Positions 9,193 to 17,902 of a stretch of 64,000 bases of DNA are shown piece after piece; position 1 is the stretch's first letter, and every line of letters begins with the position of its first letter. The translations under genes were made by a program, and so were the position numbers. The DNA comes from Lutibacter sp. Hel_I_33_5 (lineage in GTDB: Bacteria; Bacteroidota; Bacteroidia; Flavobacteriales; Flavobacteriaceae): the NCBI RefSeq assembly GCF_007827455.1, contig NZ_VISM01000001.1, positions 2,581,501-2,645,500 on the forward strand. Reading direction: 5' to 3'. The notes below the pieces were generated by a model. It was given only the letters and a program-made list of their open reading frames with translations. It was not told the origin of the DNA and searched no databases.

Positions 9193-9960
9193 ATGATAGA
9201 AGTAGCTAACTTACATAAAGGTTTTGGTGATGTGCAGGTTTTAAAAGGGATCTCTACCACATTTCATCCTGGAAAAACTAGTTTAATTATTGGGCAAAGT
9301 GGTTCAGGTAAAACGGTTTTTTTAAAATCATTAATTGGATTACATACTCCAGAATCTGGAACAATTTCTTTTGATGGTAGAATAAATACGGAGTTTTCTA
9401 TTGAAGATAAAAGACTATGGAGACAAGAAATAGGTATGGTTTTTCAAGGTTCTGCATTATTTGATTCGCAAACCGTAGAAGAAAATGTAATGTTTCCCTT
9501 AAAGATGTTTACAAAGCTGCCTGTAAATGAAATGATAGAACGTGTAAATGCCGTTCTAAAACGTGTTAATCTTGAAAATTCTAACGCAAAATTTCCAGCA
9601 GAACTTTCTGGAGGAATGCAAAAGCGTGTTGCTATTGCAAGGGCTATTGTAATGAAGCCAAAATATTTGTTTTGTGATGAGCCAAATTCAGGGCTAGATC
9701 CGCAAACAGCTATTGTAATCGATAATTTAATTCAAGAAATTACCGATGAGTATAAAATTACAACCGTAATTAATACACATGATATGAATTCTGTAATGGA
9801 AATTGGAGAAAAAATTGTTTTTTTAAGAAATGGTGTAAAAGCATGGGAAGGATCCAATAAAGAGATATTTAAAACTGATAATGAAGCAGTTGTAAACTTT
9901 GTGTATTCATCTAATTTATTTAAAAAAGTAAGAGAAGCATATTTAAATGAAACAAAATAA
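9193..9960 (+). CDS. mlaF: MlaF-family ABC transporter ATPase
   Basis: A 255-residue nucleotide-binding subunit. Walker A is GQSGSGKT (34-41), the signature LSGGMQ is at 138-143, Walker B ends with Asp162-Glu163 (FCDEP), and the switch histidine is His196 (NTHDM). It begins one base after the mlaE stop, so the two are surely cotranscribed and form the core of an MCE-type lipid transporter. The C-terminal tail LFKKVREAY resembles the MlaF C-terminal extension. Identification is firm; the direction of transport is not deducible. Confidence 0.92.
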   Translation: MIEVANLHKGFGDVQVLKGISTTFHPGKTSLIIGQSGSGKTVFLKSLIGLHTPESGTISFDGRINTEFSIEDKRLWRQEIGMVFQGSALFDSQTVEENVMFPLKMFTKLPVNEMIERVNAVLKRVNLENSNAKFPAELSGGMQKRVAIARAIVMKPKYLFCDEPNSGLDPQTAIVIDNLIQEITDEYKITTVINTHDMNSVMEIGEKIVFLRNGVKAWEGSNKEIFKTDNEAVVNFVYSSNLFKKVREAYLNETK

Positions 9961-9968
9961 AAAACAAG

Positions 9969-9999
9969 TTTGTTTTTTATAAAAATAGGTATATATTTG
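9969..9999 (+). promoter_or_regulatory. Promoter of tRNA-Lys
   Basis: TTTG at 9969-9972 and TATATTTG at 9992-9999 are separated by 19 bases, matching the Bacteroidetes primary sigma consensus (TTTG, then TAnnTTTG after about 19-23 bases). The -7 box lies about 20 bases before the mature tRNA. Confidence 0.75.
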
Positions 10000-10019
10000 C
10001 AGCCGCTAAGAGCAAAAAT

Positions 10020-10092
10020 GACCTGGTAGCTCAGTTGGTAGAGCATCTCCCTTTTAAGGAGAGGGTCCTGGGTTCGAGCCCCAGCCCGGTCA
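10020..10092 (+). tRNA. tRNA-Lys (anticodon TTT)
   Basis: A 73-base cloverleaf without encoded CCA. The D-arm is GCTC/GAGC; the anticodon arm TCTCC-CTTTTAA-GGAGA gives anticodon TTT. The T-arm is CTGGG-TTCGAGC-CCCAG. The acceptor GACCTGG pairs with CCCGGTC except for a T5-C68 mismatch. A hairpin terminator follows directly. Confidence 0.95.
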
Positions 10093-10093
10093 C

Positions 10094-10130
10094 AAAAAAA
10101 GCTTCACATTTCGTGAAGCTTTTTTCTTTT
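10094..10130 (+). terminator. Intrinsic terminator after tRNA-Lys
   Basis: AAAAGCTTCAC pairs with GTGAAGCTTTT and is followed by a T-rich tract. It begins two bases after the tRNA. Confidence 0.85.
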
Positions 10131-10215
10131 TAAACCTTTTTCATCCTATATAAATTAGTTTCCATATCATTTTTAAAATTTTGTATCTTTCCGATGATTT
10201 TTATCAATTTATATA

Positions 10216-11700
10216 ATGGAAGAGCAACAAAATAAAGAAGAAACTGCATCAAAATCTAAGCAAGAAATTAAAAATGAAGCTAAAGGGTTATTTGTTAGTG
10301 TAAAAAAGTATTTAACCGAGCTTTTAGACTTTCGTCACGATACAGATCATGAAGCAACTATAGAAGCTATAAAAGCAGATGTTCCTTTTAAAGGAGCAAC
10401 AGCATGGATTCTTATTTTTGCTGTTTTTGTGGCTTCTGTCGGGTTAAATGCAAATTCTACAGCTGTTGTAATTGGAGCGATGTTAATATCTCCGTTGATG
10501 GGCCCAATCTTAGGAATTGGTAGTGCTTTTGCTATTAATGATATCGATATTTTTAAAAAATCGGCAGTAAGTTTAGCAACGATGATTGTGCTAAGTTTAT
10601 TAGCATCATTTGTATACTTTTATTTTTTTCCTGGTGGAGGAGAAGATACTTCAGAATTATTAGGAAGAACAAAACCAGATATTAGAGATGTATTAATTGC
10701 GTTTTTTGGAGGTTTAGCATTAATGGTTGCTAGAACTAAAAAAGGTACGGTAGCGTCAGTAATATTTGGTGTAGCAATTGCTACCGCTTTAATGCCGCCA
10801 TTATGTACAGCAGGTTTTGGGCTGGCAAAAGGTTTTTCTGGTGAAATGATAGGGTTTAACTATGCGTTAGGCGCTATGTTTTTGTTTACTATTAATACTA
10901 TTTTTATTGCCCTAGCTACTTTTATTGTATTAAAATTATTGAGTTTTCCAATGCATAAATATGCCAATGCAGCTAAAAGAAAACGATATGCTACAATTGC
11001 TACCATTGTAGGAATTGCAGTAATGATACCTGCGGTGTACACTTTTATTAATGCTTTGGATGAAAGTAGAATGCAAGCTCAGTTTAAAAATTATGTTAAG
11101 AATGAAATTGATGCAATTCCTAATTATCAATTAATTGATGAGAATTTAGATATTGATAATAAAATAATTAGCCTAAACTTTTTTAATGAAGTTACCGAAG
11201 CTGAAGAAAATATTTTGCAAAATAAATTAGTGAGTGATCCTCGATATTCAAATTTAAGTGAAGTTAAAATTCAAGTAAAGGGTAGTGATACAAAAAGCTA
11301 CAATTTAATTACAACTGCTTATAATGAAAAGCGTCAAGAGTTACAAGAAAGTAAAAATGTAATAGATGGTTTACATAAACAAATTGAAGGTTTGCAGGAA
11401 ACGATTTCATCTTTAAATAAGCGTATTGAAAAAGATGCTTTAAATAAGAATGAGAAGTTTGTAGCTTTTAGTAGAATAGCAAAAGATGCAAAAATACGCT
11501 ATAGTGACATTCAAGAAATTGGTTTTGCGAGTGTATTGTCTTCTAAAGATTTTATAAAGATTGATACGATTCCACAAGCAATTATAAAATGGAATAGAAG
11601 TTTGCCAGATAGTATCATTTCTCCAAAAGAAAGAGAATTAAGGACATGGTTACAATCGGAAATGAAATTAGATACGCTCTTTATTAAGAGAGGTAATTAA
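10216..11700 (+). CDS. DUF389 domain membrane protein
   Basis: A 494-residue protein of the DUF389/TIGR00341 type. After a charged N-terminus there are about six membrane segments. The conserved pattern includes NANSTAVVIGAMLISPLMGP and ATALMPPLCTAGFGLA. Residues from about 275 on are soluble and contain a coiled-coil-like stretch (NVIDGLHKQIEGLQETISSL). The function of the family is not established. It stands alone between tRNA-Lys and a terminator region and has no obvious operon partner. Confidence 0.85.
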   Translation: MEEQQNKEETASKSKQEIKNEAKGLFVSVKKYLTELLDFRHDTDHEATIEAIKADVPFKGATAWILIFAVFVASVGLNANSTAVVIGAMLISPLMGPILGIGSAFAINDIDIFKKSAVSLATMIVLSLLASFVYFYFFPGGGEDTSELLGRTKPDIRDVLIAFFGGLALMVARTKKGTVASVIFGVAIATALMPPLCTAGFGLAKGFSGEMIGFNYALGAMFLFTINTIFIALATFIVLKLLSFPMHKYANAAKRKRYATIATIVGIAVMIPAVYTFINALDESRMQAQFKNYVKNEIDAIPNYQLIDENLDIDNKIISLNFFNEVTEAEENILQNKLVSDPRYSNLSEVKIQVKGSDTKSYNLITTAYNEKRQELQESKNVIDGLHKQIEGLQETISSLNKRIEKDALNKNEKFVAFSRIAKDAKIRYSDIQEIGFASVLSSKDFIKIDTIPQAIIKWNRSLPDSIISPKERELRTWLQSEMKLDTLFIKRGN

Positions 11701-11765
11701 GCTGAATTAGAGTAAGAAATTATTTTAAAATTTGATATAATTATCAATATGTTTAAAACATATTA

Positions 11766-11833
11766 TCATTCCTGCGAAAGCAGGAATCTATGAAAACATT
11801 GGTGTTTAGATTCCCGTTTTCACGGGAATGACA
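11766..11833. repeat. Pair of facing dispersed palindromes
   Basis: Two hairpins face each other: TCATTCCTGCGAAAGCAGG-AATCT (11766-11789) and AGATTCCCGTTTTCACGGG-AATGACA (11809-11833). The outer ends are complementary, so the whole segment can also form one long stem. The 11701-11953 interval otherwise holds only the terminator for the minus-strand operon. Confidence 0.7.
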
Positions 11834-11907
11834 TTAAATCTTTAAGATGTATTCGTAACTAATTGACAAACTGTTGTTAAATGTATCGAATTTGCATTAA
11901 TTAGCAT

Positions 11908-11936
11908 AAAAAAAGCATCCATCTGGATGCTTTTTT
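11908..11936 (-). terminator. Terminator of the mannose-1-phosphate guanylyltransferase operon
   Basis: AAAAGCATCC-ATCT-GGATGCTTTT forms a strong hairpin with A- and T-runs on either side, so it can act in both directions. It lies 18 bases beyond the minus-strand stop codon. Confidence 0.85.
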
Positions 11937-11953
11937 ATTGAAGTATAACTTTT

Positions 11954-13030
11954 TTAAACAAAATCTTCTCCAAAAGTACCTCTAACTTCAGAAGTTATTT
12001 GTTTGATGTCTTGTTCATCTTTTTTAGGACAGATTAAAAGAACATCATCTTTTTCTACTACGATATAATCTTTCAGTCCTTGAATAACAACTTTCTTGCC
12101 GTTTTGTGTTCGTATCATATTTCCGTTGGCGTCTCTAAAAATTGTTTGACCACCAACAGTAGCATTTTCTTCAGAATCTTTTTCAAGTTTATTGTATAAA
12201 GAGCCCCAAGTACCTAAATCATTCCAACCAAAATCAACGGGTAAAACATGTACGTTTTCTGCTTTTTCCATAATACCAAAGTCAATAGAAATGTTTTCGC
12301 ATTTTGCATAATTTGTATTGATAAAATCGTCTTCAAAGTCAGAATTATAGACATTATTTTCGTCATCTAAAATATCAATCATTTCAGGTAACGAATTCTT
12401 AAAAGCTTTGATAATACTTTTTACAGACCAAACAAAAATCCCTGCATTCCATAAATAATCACCACTAGAAATAAACTCTTTTGCAGTTTCTAAATTAGGT
12501 TTTTCAGTAAAGTTTTTTACTTTTTTAATTTCAGTTTCGTCTTTATTAAATTGAATATATCCATAACCTGTATTAGGAGAATCTGGCTGAATCCCTAAGG
12601 TCATTAAAATGTCACTCTTAGAACATGCTTTATAAGATGTTTCTATATTTCTTGTAAACTCCGCTTCGTCATCAATCCAATGATCAGAAGGTGCAACAAG
12701 CATTACGCCATCTGGATTTTGATTGTATATTTTTAAAGCAGCATATAAAATACAAGGTGCAGTATTACGCATTGCAGGCTCTAATAATAATTGATTTTTT
12801 GTTGTCTTAGAAAGTTGTTCTAACACTAAATCTTCGTAGCGTTTGTTTGTTGCAATTAATATATTTTCTGAAGGAACTAAATCATTAATTCTTTCAAATG
12901 TTCTTTGAATTAAAGATTGACCAGCTCCTAACATATCATGAAATTGCTTGGGAAAGTTTGACGTACTCATTGGCCAAAATCTTGATCCAACTCCACCAGC
13001 CATTATTACTGCGTAATAGTTATTTTTCAT
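11954..13030 (-). CDS. Mannose-1-phosphate guanylyltransferase
   Basis: A 358-residue nucleotidyltransferase that makes GDP-mannose from GTP and mannose-1-phosphate for glycans. The N-terminal signature MAGGVGSRFWPMS and the later FTEKP motif are clear. C-terminal beta-strand repeats (DANGNMIRTQNGKKVVIQGL) form the left-handed helix domain. The length is that of the short single-function ManC type without the isomerase domain. Its start overlaps the end of the SprT-like gene by 11 bases, so they are one operon. Confidence 0.92.
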   Translation of the reverse strand: MKNNYYAVIMAGGVGSRFWPMSTSNFPKQFHDMLGAGQSLIQRTFERINDLVPSENILIATNKRYEDLVLEQLSKTTKNQLLLEPAMRNTAPCILYAALKIYNQNPDGVMLVAPSDHWIDDEAEFTRNIETSYKACSKSDILMTLGIQPDSPNTGYGYIQFNKDETEIKKVKNFTEKPNLETAKEFISSGDYLWNAGIFVWSVKSIIKAFKNSLPEMIDILDDENNVYNSDFEDDFINTNYAKCENISIDFGIMEKAENVHVLPVDFGWNDLGTWGSLYNKLEKDSEENATVGGQTIFRDANGNMIRTQNGKKVVIQGLKDYIVVEKDDVLLICPKKDEQDIKQITSEVRGTFGEDFV

Positions 13031-13607
13031 ATTTTTCTACTTCTACATTCTGATTAAAAAGATATACTCTTTTATTATTGGTGTTTAAACACTCAAAACG
13101 AGTTCTACGTTTGTTACCTCTTTTGTAAATAGTGTTTTTAAATCGGAATAAACTTCCATATGGAACTTCAAAGATAAAATTCTTTCCCATACTAGAAACA
13201 TTTCCTTTTAAAGCTAATGATAATTTAACATCGCTATCCGTACTTGCTTTAGGGTTTTTTAAATAATTGGCAAGAAAAGGTAAGATTTCCTTCGAATAAA
13301 TAGCTGGCTTTAAAAACGGTAACATTAAATGTTGAAAAATCGTTTTCCATTCTTTACCATGCGGTTGTACGCGTCCAAACTTTTGATGCGTAACATGATG
13401 TGAGATTTCATGAATCAAGGTTAATAAAAATTGATGTTTATTAAGATTATTATTAACAGTGATTTGATATTTTCCGTTTGGTAATTTTCTAAAATCACCA
13501 TGTTTTGTTTGACGCTGTTTTACGATTTTTAAAATAAAATTATGCTGATCAATTAAATATTGAACGGGTAAAATTGCTTTCTCTGGTATGTGATTTTGAA
13601 AACTCAA
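13020..13607 (-). CDS. SprT-like zinc-metallopeptidase domain protein
   Basis: A 195-residue cytosolic protein with the SprT/zincin motif HEISH (His66, Glu67, His70) and a likely third zinc ligand His83 in QPHGKEW. Human Spartan, in the same superfamily, removes DNA-protein crosslinks; the bacterial role is not established. The C-terminal half ends in a small beta domain with RFKNTIYKRGNKRRTRFEC. It overlaps the guanylyltransferase gene by 11 bases and follows the SDR gene by 5 bases. Confidence 0.82.
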   Translation of the reverse strand: MSFQNHIPEKAILPVQYLIDQHNFILKIVKQRQTKHGDFRKLPNGKYQITVNNNLNKHQFLLTLIHEISHHVTHQKFGRVQPHGKEWKTIFQHLMLPFLKPAIYSKEILPFLANYLKNPKASTDSDVKLSLALKGNVSSMGKNFIFEVPYGSLFRFKNTIYKRGNKRRTRFECLNTNNKRVYLFNQNVEVEKYEK

Positions 13608-13612
13608 TAAGT

Positions 13613-14293
13613 TTATGGTGTAGAACTTGAAACTTGTAAAACTTTTCCGTTATAATGCTTATACCCCGTTAAAGCAAAATTAAAAATATAATCTGCCATT
13701 TCTTTAGCTGTTGTTGGTGCTTGATACCCAGGAAACGCTTCTTCAAGCATTTCTGTTTGTACTGCTCCTAAAGCTAAAACATTAAAAGAAAAGCCGTGTT
13801 CTTTATATTCTTCTGCTAATAATTCTGATAGTGTAATAACGGCACCTTTAGCAGAACTATAAGCTGCTAATCCAGGAAATTTCATACTTCCTTGAATTCC
13901 TCCCATGCTACTTATCGTAACAATATGACTTCCTTTTGTGAAAAAAGGAATACATTGTTTTGTGAGTTCTGCTACGCCAAAAACATTCACTTTATAAACT
14001 TCTAAAAAATCATTAGAAGTTAAATCGGTAAAGGGTTTATTAATTAGTTTTCCTGCATTATTAATAAGAATATCAACTTTTTTCCAACTAGTTTTTATAA
14101 AATTAACTACTTTTTTAAAGTCAACATTATTAGATAAATCAACAGAAATTAAAGTAATATTTTTATGATTTATTTTTTTTAAAGGTTTAGTATTTCTTGA
14201 TAAAGCCAACACTTTATGTCCTGTATTAGCAAATTGTTGTGCAAGTTCAAAACCAATTCCTCTACTTGTACCAGTGATTATAATATTCTTCAT
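13613..14293 (-). CDS. SDR family oxidoreductase
   Basis: A 226-residue classical short-chain dehydrogenase. The NAD(P)-binding motif GTSRGIG is at 8-14, NNAG at 78-81, the catalytic Ser at 128 or 129, and Tyr145-x3-Lys149 is present. The substrate is unknown. It is the first gene of the SDR - SprT-like - guanylyltransferase operon and diverges from the amidohydrolase gene across 74 bases. Confidence 0.85.
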   Translation of the reverse strand: MKNIIITGTSRGIGFELAQQFANTGHKVLALSRNTKPLKKINHKNITLISVDLSNNVDFKKVVNFIKTSWKKVDILINNAGKLINKPFTDLTSNDFLEVYKVNVFGVAELTKQCIPFFTKGSHIVTISSMGGIQGSMKFPGLAAYSSAKGAVITLSELLAEEYKEHGFSFNVLALGAVQTEMLEEAFPGYQAPTTAKEMADYIFNFALTGYKHYNGKVLQVSSSTP

Positions 14294-14367
14294 GAAAATA
14301 GAAAAATTTAAAAAAGCAAGCTACTTAAAAAATTCTTACATTTATAAACTTAATTAAATTTTTTATC

Positions 14368-15648
14368 ATGAAAAAAATCAGTTTTATTCTTTCTTTTTTA
14401 TTCGTTATCACTTGTTCGTTTGCCCAAACAACGTATTTACATTGTGGTAAAATAATTGATACTGAATCTGGAAAAATTCAATCAAAAAAAACAATTGTAG
14501 TTCAAGGGAATAAAATTGTGAATGTTTTAAATGGATATGTGAGTCCGAAAGACAAAAACTCAGATACCATCGATTTAAAAAGTAAAGTTGTGATGCCTGG
14601 TTTAATTGATATGCATGTACATATAGAAAGTGAACATAGTCCAAAAGCGAGGATTAATAAATATATATTAAACGAAGCTGACAGAGCGTATAATTCTGTT
14701 GGTTTTGCAAAAATCACCTTGTTAAATGGATTTACAACAGTTAGAGATTTAGGCGGAACAGGAGTGAATATTTCTTTAGGAAAAGCAATTAAAACTGGAA
14801 AGGTTATTGGACCTAGAGTGTTCACAGCAGGAAAAGCATTGGCTACAACTGGAGGTCATGCAGACCCAACAAACGGTGGTAGTAGAGAATTAATAGGGAA
14901 TCCTGGACCAAAAGATGGAGTTGTGAATTCTGTTGAAGATGCAAAAAAAGCAGTAAGACAACGATATAAAAATGGAGCTGATTGGATAAAAATAACAGCC
15001 ACTGGAGGCGTGTTAAGTGTTGCTAAATCTGGACAGAACCCACAATTTACAATAGAAGAAGTAAAGGCTATTTGTAATACCGCAAAAGATTACGGAATGA
15101 AAGTAGCTGCGCATGCACATGGAGATGAAGGAATGCAGCGTGCAATTATTGGAGGCGTAAAAACAATTGAACATGGTACTTTTATGAGTGATAAAACCAT
15201 GGAGTTAATGAAAAAGCACAATGCTTATTTAGTACCTACGATAACTGCTGGAAAAGAAGTAGTTGAAAAAGCAAAAGTAAAAGGGTATTTCCCTGCGATA
15301 GTAGTTCCAAAAGCATTATCTGTTGGGCCACAAATACAAGGAACGTTTGCAAGAGCATATAAAAAAGGAGTCGGAATTGCATTTGGAACAGATGCAGGTG
15401 TTTTTAAGCATGGTAATAATGGAAAAGAATTTGGATTTATGGTTGAAGGAGGTATGCCAGCAATGGAAACTATCCAATCTGCAACTGTTACAAATGCAGA
15501 AATTTTGGATATGAAAGACGCCTTAGGTCAAATTAAAAAAGATTTTTTGGCAGATATCATTGCAGTAAACGAAGACCCAACAAAAAATATTTCAACGATG
15601 GAGAATGTTGTTTTTGTTATGAAGAATGGTACGGTGTATAAAAAATAA
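14368..15648 (+). CDS. Secreted amidohydrolase (imidazolonepropionase/prolidase-like)
   Basis: A 426-residue metal-dependent amidohydrolase with a signal peptide ending near CSFAQ. Metal-site motifs are DMHVH (His83, His85), KITATGG (with the lysine region), AAHAHGDEGM, TIEHGT and FGTDAG. This composition matches the imidazolonepropionase-like or Xaa-Pro dipeptidase group of periplasmic amidohydrolases. The precise substrate cannot be told. It is a single gene followed by the methyltransferase 39 bases later. Confidence 0.85.
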   Translation: MKKISFILSFLFVITCSFAQTTYLHCGKIIDTESGKIQSKKTIVVQGNKIVNVLNGYVSPKDKNSDTIDLKSKVVMPGLIDMHVHIESEHSPKARINKYILNEADRAYNSVGFAKITLLNGFTTVRDLGGTGVNISLGKAIKTGKVIGPRVFTAGKALATTGGHADPTNGGSRELIGNPGPKDGVVNSVEDAKKAVRQRYKNGADWIKITATGGVLSVAKSGQNPQFTIEEVKAICNTAKDYGMKVAAHAHGDEGMQRAIIGGVKTIEHGTFMSDKTMELMKKHNAYLVPTITAGKEVVEKAKVKGYFPAIVVPKALSVGPQIQGTFARAYKKGVGIAFGTDAGVFKHGNNGKEFGFMVEGGMPAMETIQSATVTNAEILDMKDALGQIKKDFLADIIAVNEDPTKNISTMENVVFVMKNGTVYKK

Positions 15649-15687
15649 GTATTTTCGTTTTTTTTAACTAACTAAGCTTCAATTATA

Positions 15688-16338
15688 ATGAAATTATTTT
15701 ACTTTATTAAGTATAAGTTGCGTTTAGCAATTATAAAACCCTTACGATACAGAACATTAATTAGTGAAATTGCAAAACAAAAAAGCAATTCAATATTAGA
15801 AGTTGGAGTGTTTAATGGGAGAAACTCTAATAGAATGATTGAGACTGCTAAAAGTTTCCATAAAGCATCTACAATTAATTATTATGGTTTTGACTTGTTT
15901 GAAATGTTAACAGAAGATGAGTTGAAAGAAGAGTTTTCTAAAAGACCATTATCAAAAAATTCTATACAAAACAAATTAAACCCTACTGGAGCAAATATTA
16001 ATTTATATCAAGGCTATTCTCAAAAAACTTTACCAAAATTTGTGTCAGATAACCCAAACATTAATATAGATTTTATATTTATAGATGGTGGACATAGTAT
16101 TGATACAGTGAAGTCTGATTGGGAAAACCTAACAAAAATTATTACAAAAGATACTGTCATTATTTTTGACGATTATTATGAAAATACCGAAAAAGAGATT
16201 CTTGGTAAAGGATGTAATGAATTAATTGATGCTTTGGACAGAAATAAATATCAAGTTGAATTATTAAATCCAATTAATAGTTTTCAACACGATTGGGGAG
16301 TTTTAAATGTTCGATTTGCTAAAGTTCAACTCAAATAA
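15688..16338 (+). CDS. Class I SAM-dependent methyltransferase-like protein
   Basis: A 216-residue protein with a Rossmann-type methyltransferase fold. Motif I is ILEVGVFNGRNS near residue 35, and DFIFIDGGHSIDTVKSDWEN resembles the Methyltransf_24 group. It has a short basic N-terminus (FIKYKLRLAIIKPLRYR). The substrate is unknown. It converges with the following lipoprotein gene, leaving 8 bases between them. No catalytic specificity can be inferred. Confidence 0.7.
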   Translation: MKLFYFIKYKLRLAIIKPLRYRTLISEIAKQKSNSILEVGVFNGRNSNRMIETAKSFHKASTINYYGFDLFEMLTEDELKEEFSKRPLSKNSIQNKLNPTGANINLYQGYSQKTLPKFVSDNPNINIDFIFIDGGHSIDTVKSDWENLTKIITKDTVIIFDDYYENTEKEILGKGCNELIDALDRNKYQVELLNPINSFQHDWGVLNVRFAKVQLK

Positions 16339-16346
16339 AATAAAGA

Positions 16347-17861
16347 CTAATCTTTTTTAAACTCAATATGTTGGTAGGCACCAATGTCAGGATTAGTGGT
16401 TCTATCAGTTCCTAAAATATCTAAAGAAATACTAGTCGCTTTTGCTTTATTAATCGCTGCACTTTGTTCGCCAATAATAAAATCACTTAGTGAAGTACCT
16501 CTAAAATTTGGACTACCATTAATAATATTGTTTTGAAAATGTATTGTATCATCAAAATTCATTTCAGCAATATCATTAAAGTCATTATTACTATCTGTAA
16601 ATTCAATTAGAGAATTGCTAATATTATAATTGAATAAACTTCCCTCAACTTTATCTAAAATTAGTTCTATATTATTATTTCCGTTAAAAATGCAATTGGT
16701 AAAATTAGCAGCATGTAAATCTCTAGTCAAAATAACTTCTTGATCGTTTTCATCATTAAAAGAAACGAAGTTATTAATTAAAACTGCAGGTAAAGGTCTA
16801 ATTCCATTACTCCAATAATTTGCAAAAGTTGAATGTGTGAAATTATAAGTTCCACCAATAGTAGCGGCTAAAGAAGCTTGACCAGCGTTACCAATAACAA
16901 CATTTTCTCCTATTATATTTGCTTCTCTAGAGAGAATTCCGAAACTAGCATTATTATAAATTTCGGTATTTTTTAGTGTTAAGGTAGGAGTAGAATTTGA
17001 ACCAATACTATCAACTAATACACCAATAATTCCGTTTTTAATTTGTACGTTCGTTAGCTCGTTGTCTCTACTACCTGCACGCATCCAGATTGCTCCCCAT
17101 TGCCCAGGTACTCTACTAAAAGAATGTTCTAATCGATCGCCTTCAAAAACTACTTTTTCAGATAATGTTCCGTTGGCTTTTAAAGTGGCGTTTTTATCAA
17201 TAATTAAACCAGAATTATCATGAAAATGAATCTTAGCTCCAGCATTTACAGTTAAGGTTTTATTTTCTGGTACAGCTGCATATCCATAAATTATATAGGG
17301 TTTTGTATTGGTAAAAGTAAGTTCGGTATCTGTTAAAAAACGACCTTGAATTGATGTTGGTTTGCCATCTAAAGAAAGACTATCAATTTTCATTGAGATT
17401 GGATTTCTACCCGGATAAATAAAAGTTGCATCTTGTACCAAGGTAACTAAATCCACATCTTGTTGATTAGTTCCATTATCAAATAAAATCCGATCTGTAT
17501 ATAATGGATTTGCTACAGAAGTAACATCAATGGTGGTTTCAACAAAAACATAAATACTATCGTTAGCTAACAAATCAATATTTTGAAATGATTTTCCAGA
17601 AATTCCATCAACATTTAATCTATAGTTAGAACTGTTGCCGTTCTCTAATTGAATAGAAGGGATGCTTATCGCTTTATTACTCTTGTTGTAAACCTTTAAA
17701 TTATAGGTGGCAGAACCAATATTCGAAAAAACAGTATCTAAAAAAACAGTGTCTTTAGAAAAAGTTAAGTCGCCAAAACTAGCCACTGTATTAAAATCTT
17801 TTCTACAAGAACTAACAGAAAATAAAAGAACACAAATAAGAAAAGTAATAATATATCGCAT
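16347..17861 (-). CDS. Lipoprotein with parallel beta-helix repeats
   Basis: A 504-residue exported lipoprotein (lipobox in SVSSCRKDF near residue 19). An N-terminal immunoglobulin-like region is followed by a beta-helix region of repeated short strands rich in Asn and Gly (VNAGAKIHFHDNSGL, LKANGTLSEKVVFEGDRLE). The C-terminus has the TNPDIGAYQH motif typical of choice-of-anchor and right-handed beta-helix proteins in this phylum. The function is unknown, perhaps surface carbohydrate binding. It lies 41 bases after the cyclotransferase gene and may be cotranscribed. Confidence 0.75.
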   Translation of the reverse strand: MRYIITFLICVLLFSVSSCRKDFNTVASFGDLTFSKDTVFLDTVFSNIGSATYNLKVYNKSNKAISIPSIQLENGNSSNYRLNVDGISGKSFQNIDLLANDSIYVFVETTIDVTSVANPLYTDRILFDNGTNQQDVDLVTLVQDATFIYPGRNPISMKIDSLSLDGKPTSIQGRFLTDTELTFTNTKPYIIYGYAAVPENKTLTVNAGAKIHFHDNSGLIIDKNATLKANGTLSEKVVFEGDRLEHSFSRVPGQWGAIWMRAGSRDNELTNVQIKNGIIGVLVDSIGSNSTPTLTLKNTEIYNNASFGILSREANIIGENVVIGNAGQASLAATIGGTYNFTHSTFANYWSNGIRPLPAVLINNFVSFNDENDQEVILTRDLHAANFTNCIFNGNNNIELILDKVEGSLFNYNISNSLIEFTDSNNDFNDIAEMNFDDTIHFQNNIINGSPNFRGTSLSDFIIGEQSAAINKAKATSISLDILGTDRTTNPDIGAYQHIEFKKD

Positions 17862-17902
17862 TGATTGATTTTGGTTAAAAGTATAACTTTTTATTTAATG
17901 GA

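Noticed and set aside
11766..11833. Two similar hairpins resembling a very small repeat array
   Set aside because: Only two facing copies, no regular spacers and no cas genes; this is a palindrome pair and not a CRISPR array. No CRISPR array was seen anywhere in the window.
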